Source: Castanea sativa (taxonomy: Eukaryota > Streptophyta > Magnoliopsida > Fagales > Fagaceae). From it: a stretch of DNA of 64,000 nt. Position 1 is the stretch's first letter; each line of letters begins with the position of its first letter. The DNA is taken from the NCBI RefSeq assembly GCF_040712315.1, contig NC_134023.1, positions 11,789,442 to 11,853,441 on the forward strand. Reading direction: 5' to 3'. Positions 1 through 13,200 of this stretch are shown here, in pieces. The position numbers and the translations under genes were made by a program. Under the pieces are notes generated by a model that saw only the letters and a program-made list of their open reading frames with translations, made no database searches and was not told the DNA's origin.

Positions 1-540
1 TAGAATTTTTTTTGTGAAAATGTTGTAAATATAACACTTTTTAAAAAAGATGAAGAAGAAGAAAATAGAGCAATTCAAAAAGAATTTTACAATAATTGAA
101 TTGGAAAACTTTTATTAGTTCTCATCTAAGTCCACTATTAACATCACATTTTTAATTACCACCATCAATTTATCACATCAACAAGTAAATTAATAATTTT
201 GCAATTAAAACAAGAGATAAAAGAATGAGTAATATTTAATTTTTTTTTAGAAAAAATTTCAACCTATAGTATCCGCTCCAGATGATAACTCTTTATCATC
301 AGATCAAGACACCAATCAATTTTTGGTGTAAGCAGAAATTGATTCCTAAATCTCTTATTCAACCATCAAAAACACCCACAATTTATTTTAAAAAATTTAT
401 ATCTAAATATGTAAAATAATCTCGATTTAGTTTTCACTTAAGTTAAGACCCTATGTACATCAAACCGCTACTGACCCTATATACATTAATAGGACTACTC
501 ACCCGATCTCTTGCCCCAAAAAATCTTTGGAAACTATGAC
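1..540. other. AT-rich upstream DNA, no gene seen
   Basis: I see no coding frame with recognisable content and no RNA gene here. It is probably distal promoter of the receptor kinase or intergenic DNA. Confidence 0.5.
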
Positions 541-848
541 AGGTCTAATGGTCATGATGAGTCATGCATTGACCGATCCTGTAAATGAAATGAGAATTTG
601 GTACCATTGGATAGGGGCGCGTGAGTGGGCATGATGTAACAACCGAACTGAATTATCAATTACATAAGTGTTTTATAAACAACGGTCAACTTCCTGTCCC
701 TATTTGCAGAGTAGGTGGTCTAGCGCGGTGGCTTTGCATATCTAGGAGAAGCTTTATCTTCTTCTCTCTCTATCTCTCTAGCTCTTCTGTAATATCGCTC
801 GCTGCACTTCTATTTTATTAATGAATACCATAGAGAAAAATTGAAGCC
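541..848 (+). promoter_or_regulatory. Promoter-proximal region and 5' leader of the receptor kinase
   Basis: A possible TATA element, TTTTATAAAC, lies at 671-680, about 170 bases before the ATG. A CT-rich stretch at about 750-785, common in plant 5' leaders, follows it. Two W-box cores, TTGACC at 569-574 and its reverse complement GGTCAA at 684-689, could bind WRKY factors, which would fit a stress- or defence-responsive receptor kinase. No transcript evidence is available, so the start site is inferred. Confidence 0.4.
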
Positions 849-3800
849 ATGGCAGGATCATCACCTCTTCTAGTTTATGCTTTTTGTGCTGCTTGCATCT
901 TTTGCCAACTTTTTGAGTTAGCTCAAGCTCAAAATCGAACAGATCCTGCTGAAGGTGTGCCTCTCTCTCTCACATACACACTGATAAACACAATTTATTA
1001 CTTACTATAGTTTTTGGCTGAGAGTTTTTTTTTTGTCTTCAGCACATGTTAGAGCACTACCATCACACCAAACACCACTATTCAAATCTCATGATTTAAA
1101 TGCGCCAAAATTTTACAACACTAAGTTTGGTACAGTACGGAAAAATTTAGGACATCTGTTTATTATTTTTTTATTCCTCTTTCCCTCTCATTCACTCAGA
1201 CTCTCTCTCTCTCTCTCTCTCATCTGGTTTTTCTTCTCTCTGCCCACCGTTTCTTCTCTCTCACCGATCTCACCAAAGCCACTGATCTCGCTGAAGCCAC
1301 CGACTCGCTGCCGATATCGCCGCCGATCTCGCTGCCATATTCGTCTGGATCGTCCTCCACAGCTCCCTCTTCTCTCTCATTCTCTTCCTCTCTCATCTCA
1401 AGCCGCTGAAACTGATCTCGCCTAACGCCACCTGAAGCCGATCTCGCCTGAAGCCGCCTCGCTTGAAGCCGCCGCTGAAGCTGATTTTGGTTGTTGTTGG
1501 TTGGTGGTGATGGATTTGTAACAATGGTGGGCTGTGGTAGTGGGTTTGTAAAATAATGTGTTAAAATTGATAAAATAGGATTTGATGCGGTAAAATGATA
1601 TTGGGTACAGCATACCTGAAGGTGATGCTCATACATATGATCAGCAATACGAAACTGTGTTTGTTTATAATTGTTGGAAGTACAAACAAACTTGAAGTAA
1701 TAAAAGGGTAGCTTTTAGAATTTGATCATGCTATTGCTATAGCTTGCAAATCTAGCTAAGAGCTGAAATAATAAGTCCCATACTGCTCGTATGTCATACA
1801 AACCAACGAATCATGCTGATAAGTGCAAAGTAGATATTGTACTTTTGATATTGTCATCATTTCAAAGCAGATATTATTATACTTTAAAAGTGGGTTAATT
1901 GTAATTTTGATTCTTAGGTGCGGTTTAGATAGCTGATCGCGTCCGGCGTTTCCAACTTTATTTTTTATTTTATTTTATTTTTTTTTGCACAGATTTCAAC
2001 CAGAACAAGAGGTACTGTTTATTATTATACGGATACTATTTATGCACTGTTTATGAATATTTTTCAGTTTTTTTTTTTAATTAAAAATGAGATTCACAGT
2101 ACTATTTATACATTTAAAAATTATTTTGCTACAGTATTTTCAGTTTTTAGTTGTATCTAAGGCTGCGTTTGTTTTGGCAGTAAATAGTTTCCGGAAAAAG
2201 TTTTACATCACTGGGCGTGTTTGGTTATCTTGGAAAATTTAATCAAATGGAAAATGATTTCCGTTGACTGTAAATCATGCCCCAAAACCTTGTAAAATCA
2301 TTTCCGTTCTTATTTTCACTTCAAACCATTTCCGAGCTCACAGACTTGCAAAGAGAGAGAGAGAGAGAGAGAAAAGATCGCGCCAAGCACCGGCGAGTCA
2401 CACCCCAGCACTGGCTCCAACCCCAGATCACACTGGTCTCGTCACACCCTAGCACCGGCGAGATCGCGCCTTCGCCATCGCCGATCTGATTTGCGCCTTC
2501 GCCTTCGCCGATCTGATTCGCGCCTTCGCCTTCACCTTCGCCGATCGCGCCTTTGTCTTCGTCGATCGCGCCTTCGCCTTTGCTATTGCCGATCACGATC
2601 TTGCCTTCGCCATCGCCGATCACGATCTCGCATTTGCCATCGCCGATCACGATCTCTCTCTCTCTCTCTCTCTCTGTCTTCGTTCTTCTCTGACCGATTT
2701 GGGTTTTGTTGATTTGTATTGAGAAAAATTGATGATGAGCTTTTTTTATTTTTGGGTTTTGTTGAGCTGTATTAAGAAAATTTAATGAGTGTTTTTTTTT
2801 TTTTTTGGGTTTCGTTGTTCTATATCAGGAAATGATATTTGTTTGGAAGCTGAGAAAATGTGAGAAAATGTGAGCAACAAATACAAAATGCATTTTCTAT
2901 AATATTTTCAAGATGACAACCAAACACCGGAAAATATTTTTCAAAGTATTTTTTAAAATGTTACCAAATACCTAAAAATATTTTCTTTTCCCGAAAATAT
3001 TTTCAGCTGAAATTATTTTACACTCGGAAAATATTTTACACCCAACCAAACGCAGCCTAAACGGACTCTTAATTTTTTTTTTTAAATTGGTAGATTTAAT
3101 AATTTTGGACAATTCGGATATTTTTTAAGCAAGTGGGATTTATTTTACGGTTCAATCTGTGATGGGTATCAATGATTTGAGAGTTCTTTTTTACAAACAC
3201 AACATTTATCTCTGTTTTTGGATGAGCTCAAAATAAAAATAAGCTTTTTTTTTAATATAATAATTTTATAAAATTTTTGCACATTTTTCTTAATAAAATT
3301 GTACTTTTAAACGGTGGCAATTTTGGAGGGTGTATATCAGATTGATCACAATGATGTTTAATTGTGAATATGATTGCAGTGACAGCACTGAATACAATAT
3401 TTCAAAAATGGGGGATCTCAGCAAATTCAGATCAATGGAATATAAGTGGGGAACCATGCAGTGGAGCAGCCATCGACTCCACCGACTTCGAGGACACAAA
3501 CTTTAACCCCTTGATCAAATGTGACTGTTCTGCCAATAGTAACTCTACTTGCCACATTACCCAATTGTACGTTTCTTTCTTAATATATATATCCTCATGT
3601 TTTTTTTTTCCATGCCATTTTTGCTTATAATTACAATTCCTATACATTCAAAAAAGAAAAAAAAAAGTTTAAAATTAAATTGGATGGTTCAATTCCAATA
3701 AGTTCAAGCCGTAAAATCTTTTGACAGCTAAATTACCTATCTTTATTGTGGGCTACTTTTTTGTACTCCCTCCCAAGAAAACTATTTGCGTACTCCTCGG

Positions 3801-6800
3801 GAAACTTTTGCAATCCCACATCGAAGGCATCTCCCCCCACTTTCTGCCTTTTAAGTGTGAAGCCGAAGGAATAGTGTTCGATATGGGATTGCAAAAGCTT
3901 CCTTTTATTGTGGGCTACTTATAACTGATGGTACACTACTCCTTCAACTCCACGCTTATAAGGCAGAAAGTGGGGGGAAATGCCTTCGATGTGAGATTGC
4001 AAAAGTTTCCCAGGGAATACGCAAATAGTTTCCCTAGGAGTACAAAAAAGTAGCCCACATTTACTTTTGCTGATTTTTATTATTATTTTTTTGAATATCT
4101 GATTTTTTTTATTGAACAAAAATGAATAGGGATCACCACTATTATATCTGACTGGTTGTTGAATAGGTTTAAGTTTATTTTCGATTAACTGGTTGATGAA
4201 GATAATATTTTCGATTAACTGGTTTATGGCAAAAAAATTCTCATTTGATTGAAAGCAGTCAAACAAATGAGAATTTTTTGCTACCCAAGTCAGCCTTTTT
4301 CTAATTAGAAGAGCTAATCTGTCATGGGTGTGCCCTCATGGTGCTTCCCATGTTCTGTTCCTTTATTTTAAAGGTTTTTGAGCATGTAATGTCATACAAA
4401 CATCATAACATCAAATTTGTGGATAAAAGATAAAAGTATTTTGCTACTTAAAATTTTGATGAAATGTATCTTCATGCACCAATTTATGTTGGTGGCATCT
4501 GTTGGTCAAACCAATACCTATGATGGATGTGTGCGCTTTAAAATTATGGAGTTTTGCATGAAATTGGCCATAGAGTCCTTAGGACTAAGACGAGGTCATG
4601 GAGACATCATATGGATGCCTTGTCATAATATCCCTCTCAAAAGAAAATCTCATGTATGAATCATCTATATGATGACCAAAAATGAAAAGATAAAATGTGT
4701 CAACTTTATATATTCACATGGTATTATAAAATGGGAACTTTACTTGAACTCGATGTTCCAGTGTTGAAATGGGGAAAAAAATTTGAAGAGATAAGTTCTT
4801 TGTGTGTGTGTATGTGCGCGCGCGTGCGCGTGTGTGATTTATAACTTAAAAGTTCCTCATGTGGTTCTTTGGATTTATATATTGATGGCTAATTTTATCT
4901 CCTCCTATGCTTATTTTCTCCTTGTACCACATTTCACTAGTACAAGTGTGGTTTTGTACAATGAACCATGAATTTTATGCCATTGGAGTATACAAGCATA
5001 ATTTGAGATGCATTTAGTGCAAACAAAAGAATAAAATCTAAATCCTTGCAAAGGATGATTAGATGGGGCCTCAATATGTATTATTTTTGCAAAGTGCAAG
5101 TTAAGGGGATTTGAGTTTGACCCTTGGATCTAAATCCATAAGATGGGAGCAGAATGCCACTAGGGTATATGGCCATTTATTGGAAACTCACCATTATATG
5201 TAAACATTGCGCTTGTAGAGAGCTTTTATGATATTAATTACTAATATTCTTGAGCAGTCATTCAGTCTGCCACCTTTACTAAGCTTACAATTTTATTGAT
5301 CCTTGAATTAAATTCATATACAAGCTGAAACACAATTATTTCATATGATAATCCCCCCTTTTTTCATTTTTTTTTAACCCTTGAAAGTTCTGCAAAATTT
5401 GGTAAGTTACAGAAACTACACTTCAAAATGTCTTGGGCATCTTCAGTATATGAATCCTTTTTTTCATGGTTGATTTTTTTCCCCTTTTACAGGAAGGTTT
5501 ATGCCCTGAATGTAGTTGGCGTAATTCCAGATGAACTATGGACTTTGACTTTCCTCATCAATCTGTACGATATCTTCTTGATATGTTTGTTTACTTGCGG
5601 TTTGCATGAATATGGATTACCTTTGTTTTCATGTAAGCTAGGATTGAACTTAGACCTTGAAAGTGTACTGCGTCATGTAAACCAATTGAATTTTGTAGTA
5701 GATGTGGTGTCCTATTTTTCCAGGATGGTTCATTTTCATTATATTCTGTTGAATTTGCTATGTTTCCAATATTTCTTACAGGAAATTAGGCCAAAATTAC
5801 TTGACTGGTAACCTGTCTACATCCATTGGCAAACTATATCGCATGCAATACCTGTAAGCCTGTCTCAGTTTTGGTTTGAAACTCAAAGGATATTGTACGT
5901 CTAATGTCAGCCAACCTTTCTCTTTCCTTTGATTTTTAATATATTAGGAGTTTTGGCATCAATGCATTATCAGGGACACTTCCAAAGGAACTTGGAAATC
6001 TTACAGAATTAATATCATTGTAAGTTACCCCTCATTCAAAATTTGAGTGATCTATGTAGCATCTTGGTGGTGCTGTTTCAACCATTTATTTATTGTAATT
6101 TATTTGAAGAAGGGTTTTGTGATAAGGTCTATCTCAAATGGCATTTTCTCCCTCAATAATAGGATGGAGGGTAAGCTCTTGGGTTCAAGGCACACAAGAT
6201 GCATGTGTGACTTCCCATTAAAAATAATGAAGAAGGGTTTCACAAATATATGAATTTAGTAGTCACCCTGTTGCAATTGTACACCTATTCTGATGCATTC
6301 TGCATTTCACATAACTTTCTTTTTTGGGCTGGAATTCTGCATCTCACATACTTGATTTTGATGATCTGCACCCTAAGAGAATCAAGTCCTTGTTTATAAA
6401 TTATAATTCATATATTGTTTTTCTTGTTAATTTTGTAGGTCTTTTTCGACAAACAACTTCACTGGTTCTCTTCCATCTGATCTTGGGAAATTAGTGAAAT
6501 TAGAACAGCTGTAAGTTCTAGTACCATAAAGCTTTCCATTTTCAGTATAAGTTATGTAAACCCATTTGATTGTATTTTATAGCTAGGTGAGGTAGACTTT
6601 AGAAATGGTTCTAGTAAAGCTTCTAGTAATATCCTGTTGGTCGCTCGAGATTATAAGAACTTTGTGCCAATAAATCTCATATGCCATATTGCAAGGTTTT
6701 GAAAATGCAAGATTATCTGTTTTATCGCAGGACAGAAAACATTGTAATCATAATTTTTAGAAATATACTTTACATGATAAAGTCAAGTACTATTAACAGC

Positions 6801-9800
6801 CAGAAATGATACGGTGAAAATGATATATTTTGTAGATACTTATCATGAGAAATTGTGAAAATTGTTCTAAACAAGTTAGCAAGCTTGAACAATAATCTAA
6901 TGATGGCTTGAGACCTTTCCTTTGGTTGTTAAGTTCCTTAACTGTTACAACTAAATTTTTATTTGAGCTGAGGATAGGATATCAATATAATTTTATTCAC
7001 GTAAATTTTTTGCCTTGACAGCTACATTGTTAGTTCTGGAGTTAGTGGTGCGATTCCTTTGACATTTGCTAATTTAAAAAGCCTTAAGACAGTGTAAGAA
7101 CTAACTTACTACTTCTTTTCTCCCTTGCAACTTTCTAAAATTTACATAATGATGAATATAAAAACAAAAAATTGTGATTAGATTGTGTGAAGAAATATTT
7201 GTGGTCTCAGGTGGGCTTCAGACACTGAACTAACGGGCCGAATACCTGACTTCATTGGGAATTGGTCAAAGCTTACTACCTTGTAAGACAATATTGCTAG
7301 CCCTATCCTATTTGCTTCTTTCTAAATCATGCTTGATAAGGCTCAATTTTCATTGCAATGTCAAAGTAACATTATTTATTGTAGGAGTTATTATTGATAA
7401 AATTTTAGTGTGTATTTGTACATTCTACAGAAGAGATGCATTTGTGCACAATTTATGATTAACTACTCCAAAATGATTTTGGTAGGAGGTTTCAAGGAAA
7501 CTCTTTAGAAGGTCCAATACCCTCAACATTTTCCAAATTGACTTCCCTGACAGAGTTGTGAGTGTCCACATCTCTTAGTTACTTTTATTTGTATTTTGCA
7601 GATCTTGTAAAGCTAACAATCTCATGTGTGATATCATTGTAGAAGAATAAGTGATTTGTCTAATGGAAGCTCTTCACTGGCATTTATACAGAATATGAAA
7701 TCTCTAAGTATCTTGTAAGGAAACAAGTGTTTATGTTTCAGATTCCTAATTATGAATATCCATGTTTTTTTTTCCTTCTTTGTTGCTCTTCCAGAATATA
7801 ACATAACAGTTCAGTTGCATCTGTTGCAGAGTGCTAAGGAATAATAACATTTCTGATTCAATTCCATCAAATATAGGAGAATACCAAAAGTTGTCACAGC
7901 TGTAAGTAGTGTCCATTGGTGGGTGACTATTTAGAATTTTAGATATACATGGTGCTGTAATTTAGGTTGAATTTGATTGCTGTATTAAAATTTAAATGGT
8001 AAATTTAAGTGATATTTTTATCAGATTTCTCTAGGCTTGCAAAATGAACTCACCCTGTTTGTAATTATGTGATAAGGGGCCACTTCATTATATTTCAAAT
8101 TCATCTTGTTTCTTTTTCACTTTTCTTATCTTTTCTCTATCCTTTTCTTTTTCATTCTTTCTTGTTGGGATAGTGTATAAGGATTATAATTGTTAATTAC
8201 CTCTTGTAGATAACTAGTTTTATGTATCATAACCAAGTGATAATAGCTTTGTTATCAATACATTATAATAATATTGTTTAACTTTTTTAGGGATTTGAGC
8301 TTCAACAATATAACAGGACAGATTCCAAATGCTCTTTTCAATTTGAGCTCGCTCTCGTACTTGTAATATACCTCATTTTCTTAATTTCATATTATACATC
8401 CCAATATTATTTTGTATTATATTGAAGCATGTATTATTGCCTTCTTTATCAGGTTTCTTGGAAATAATAAGTTAAATGGCACTGTGCCTACACAAAAGAG
8501 TGGATCTCTTGTCAACATGTAAGTACATAAAGACATCACTTGCATTTACAACATTATGATACATTTAAAATGGAGGTGTCTAATAATTAGCTTTTTGATT
8601 GAAAAAGTCCCTTATTTGTATAAGAACTTTTTGAATCTCCGATGCATATGTACAAGGAGTTATATTCAATCTGATGTCAAGAGAGTAGTATGACTCCGAT
8701 CTCTTATGGTGGTATTTTGGTAGAAAAATGTTGGGTACCACATCCCAAAATCTTGTATGAGCTAAGTGAACATTTATGTGTAGTGAGCTATAACAATCTT
8801 ATGGAGCAGATGCTTTTACATTGGAGGTTATAACACACAAGTTAATCAAAGATTTGATCTCCATGTAATAATTTAGCGATAACTCTCAAATGATGGAAGT
8901 GTTTCCTTTCTTTTTTTTTTTGGGGGGGGGGGGGTGTGGGGGGGTGGGTGGGGAGGGTATTCTCTGTATGATATAAGCAGGCAATTACAGAAAAGACCAA
9001 ATGCTGTATCACCAATGGATTAATTGTACATGGATTTCCATGTGTAGCTAATAGCATAAACAAGCATGCATTATTAGCAAAAATAGAAAAATAGAGGTTC
9101 TAAATTTCGAATAATATGGTTTCAAAATTTTGTTTCAGAGCATCAATGTCAATTGACTAATGCGTAATTTAGTATTGAACATGGGATTGTTTACCAGTTG
9201 AATGGATCATGTATCTAACATCCTTGTTATGCTATGATTGCAGTGATTTGTCTTACAATAATTTACAGGGAAGCTTTCCTTCTTGGGTCAGCGAACAAAA
9301 TTTACAACTGTATGTATACTATTGTATTTGAAAATATTTATATTATATTTATGTTTCCGATATTCTATAACTTGCTACTATTGGATAAAAACTGACATTC
9401 AGATCTAATGTTGTATAATATGCAGTAATTTAGTTGCCAACAATTTCACAATAGAAAGTTCAAGCAGCAGGTAAATTTCTCGATGCTATATTTTCTTATT
9501 TTAAAGCTTGAGTTTTACCATAATGAAACAAGTTTCTAATCAAGTTTAAAATGTTATTAGTCTTGTCAATCAAGGTGGTGAAGCTGTTAGAAGCTGATAG
9601 CCATGATTTTAAACATGGTAACTTGTCCTCTCAAATGTTCTGGAACTTTACGTGGAGTGTGAATTATCATCAACTCAATACCTCAGAGAATTATAATGTT
9701 TTACTAGAAGTAAATTATAGATAGAAATTACCGATAAAAATCTATATTATAGATAGAAATTAATTGGCTGATGTCTAGCAATGTATATTACTTTGACATG

Positions 9801-10236
9801 TTCATTAAAAGGAGTGAATTTAGGCGTTTGATGCAGGACAAAAGCTTTGATACCAAACTAATTTGAGATTTGTTGGACAGAAAAATATTCTCTTAAGCTG
9901 CACATATGGATATTTTGAGCATGAGAAATGGAGTTTCCAGCTCCAATAACTCAGGAGTCACCAATTACCAAAATATGCAAAAAAAAATTTATTAGAGTGG
10001 GTCAAACCTGGTTATATCATCTTATTTACATTGTCAAATGACACCTAACCTATATGTTTTGTTGATACAGAACATTGATAAAAATGAAGTGTAATTACCT
10101 TATTTGATACCTAGGTGAGTAATGGGGACTATCAAAGCCCATTTGATTAAATTGCCCCTCCCTACACCCCCCCCTCCAAAAATAATAAATAAAAACACCA
10201 CTTCTGCCTTAATAATATATGTTCTCTTCATGATCA

Positions 10237-10294
<58 letters not shown>

Positions 10295-13200
10295 CTTCTT
10301 GTTATTGCAAGTAATGCCTTACATTGGGGAAACAAGTCGTAACTCATTTAAAGAAACCTCTTTCATCATGGGGCAATGATGGGTTAGTATTCTTAGGAGA
10401 ATGCTTATGAGCATATTGCAAGAGATCATTTCTCATTACATGAGTGAAAACTTAATCCTAATTATAATATTTGTATCAATCAGATATATCTTCTTTAATA
10501 ACTAATGTTTTATGTTGTTAAACTACATATTTTATGCCTAAGTGCATTTCCGTTCTGCTTTAGTGTTTTGCCTTCAGGATTGAACTGTCTTCAACGAGAT
10601 TTTCCTTGCAATCGAGGCACTGGAAGATGTAAGTACAATTTAAAATATCACACCTGATTGTAAGATTGGAAAGCGTTAGTAGGTATTAGGGCCAAACTGC
10701 GAGAAGATTATACTCTAGGATTGGTGCTTCTAAGCAGAATACGAAGTGATGAAACTTCAAATGTTTACAAAATATTGATATGGACACAATACAATCAAGA
10801 TGTATTCCAAATTTTTAGTACACATGAATATTGGATTTGTCTTTTCAAGGGCTAAATTGGCAATGCATCACAGCTACATTCGAGTGTCAATTCAGTATAC
10901 AATAATTTTAAATGGCATCATGATTTACTTTAAAGAAAAATTGCAACGTCTGTGAACCTCTGCCAAGAACCCTATACTGGCAATCATTAAAAGAGTATTT
11001 AAAAAGCTCGGATTTGAATCAGGGGCAAAGCCAGTGGGGCCCAAAAAATACCTTTTGTTATTAAATACCTCGGCCTACTTTTTGTTTTTGGGTTTATTAA
11101 ATGCCACTTTACTTCTTTGGCCTTGAAACAGAGCGTAACTTCTAAATGAACTATTGAGGAACCATAAGTCCTCCACTAGCACGTCTCTATCGTATTATAA
11201 TTTGAACATTTTATGGGAACATATTAACCAAAATAATAGAAATTCACATATATTGCACTCAGTATCTATCTAACTACTAATAGTTTCATTCATAACTTGA
11301 GTTTTGACTCTAAAAATAGATCACTCATGTTAGAAATATCTCAAGATAAATACAATATTATGAATAAGCTTTTTTTTGTAGAGTTTTTTTTGTATAATTA
11401 CATTAAATATTACTTAGTATTTAAATGAATAACTTTTAATTTTTCAAATAGGTCTCAAATATTATATATTCACATAAATTTGCGTAAGTGCATACATCAT
11501 ATATAAATTTTGCCCCCTCTCAACTCCAATCCTGGCTCTGCCACTTGTTTGAATATGTCAATATTTTGTGGCTTACATTCAAATCACAGATAATTAAACT
11601 ATTTTTCAACTTACACTCTAGTTTTTTTTTTTTTAATTTTATAACAAACTAGTGATCTTCAAGCATGTCCGCTATTGAAATGCGTGGCATGCTTATGAAT
11701 GCACAAATTTAATTACCTTTTCTGAGCTTACACGAATCTTATTTTCTTATTTTTTATTTATATTTGTTTTCAGATTCTGAGTTTGCAATTAAGTGCGGTG
11801 GTCCTCAGATTACCTCTTCTAATGGGATTGTGTATGAGAGGGATAATGAGACACTTGGTCCAGCTACATATTATGTGGTTGACACAGACAGGTGGGCAGT
11901 TAGCAATGTTGGATATTTTACTGGGACCAATAATGCTCAGTATACAAGTTTTTCATCATCTCAATTCACGAGTTTAGACTCAGAGCTGTTCCAAACAGCT
12001 CGACTCTCTGCTTCATCATTACGATACTATGGCCTAGGGCTTGAGAATGGAAACTACACTGTGAGCCTCCAGTTTGCAGAAATAGCTTTTGTAAACACTG
12101 AGACATGGCAAAGTCTTGGGAGGCGTGTCTTTGATATTTATATCCAGGTCTGCATCATATTATCGAATTGTTTTAGAACTACAGCATTTTATATTAAAAT
12201 GAAGTGTATATTTCTTAACAGAAAAAGAGTGTATGTAACAAATATATTGACTGTCTTATTCATCAATGCAGATTTTTCTTGAATATGATACATATTTACA
12301 ACTAAAATTATCTAATCAATTCTAAATTTACCACTAGCAGTTCTCTATTTTGGCCCCTTCACATGTTTTCTTTAACTATCTATTTTGCCCTTAGTTTTCT
12401 TAGAACTTTTGTCAAGTATGGTACAACCATTACCTCTGTGATTTCTTCACATTTTTGCAATTTATATCCAAAACTCAAAATAATTTTGATATCTAAAATA
12501 TGTCTATAATCATGATAAGGATTTTGAATGAAACCTTTGATGTATTCCCTCTCCAATTTTCTCTATAAAATTAACTCTTTCCTCTTATCCTCATTCCTTT
12601 TGTTTTGCTAATTTTTGAATTTGTTTACTCTAGGGGAATCTTGTTTTAAAGGATTTTGACATACGAAAGGAAGCCGGTGGTGCCTCTTTTGCAGCTGTTC
12701 CAAAGGAATATAATAATGTTCAGGTATCAGAAAACTACCTTGAAATCCATCTCTTTTGGGCTGGAAAAGGGACTTGCTGTGTACCTGCTCAAGGTACTTA
12801 TGGACCTTCTATTTCAGCCATCAGTGCTACCCCAGGTAAAAAAGTGCAGAAACTCTAGATGCAATTTAGAAAGATTTGGTACTGGTTTGCTCACATTTTA
12901 GTACTATGTTACTGACTATCTTATTTTGGTATAGAATTTACACCCACTGTTAGTAACATGCCTCCAAGCAGCAACAAGAATAGGACTGGTCTGATTGTGG
13001 GTGTTGTTGTTGGTGTTGGGGTTTTGAGCTTTCTGGCTGTTTTCGTGGTTTTCTATATTGTTCAAAGAAGAAAACCACTGACCAATGATGATGAAGGTAA
13101 GCCAAAAATCATGTTGCATATACATGATAGTTGTCAAACTTCATTCAGTTTTCTCTACATATTAGAAAAATGGAATTCTTTCCTCTATCTGATGCTAGGG

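Noticed and set aside
621..821. Short open frame just upstream of the receptor kinase
   Set aside because: It spans the likely leader and CT-rich tract, has no similarity I recognise and ends before the real ATG; more likely promoter and leader.
1033..1636. Open frames of 130-138 residues on both strands in intron 1
   Set aside because: They are made by CT-rich and GATCTCGCCTGAAGCC repeats inside a MITE; the peptide is low complexity.
2264..2712. Open frames on both strands around the GCCTTCGCC repeats
   Set aside because: Low-complexity repeat DNA inside a Tourist-like MITE; repeated Arg/Leu or Gly/Glu peptides are not protein-like.
10122..10379. Open frame through the (AT)n tract
   Set aside because: Half of it is an Ile-Tyr run from the microsatellite.
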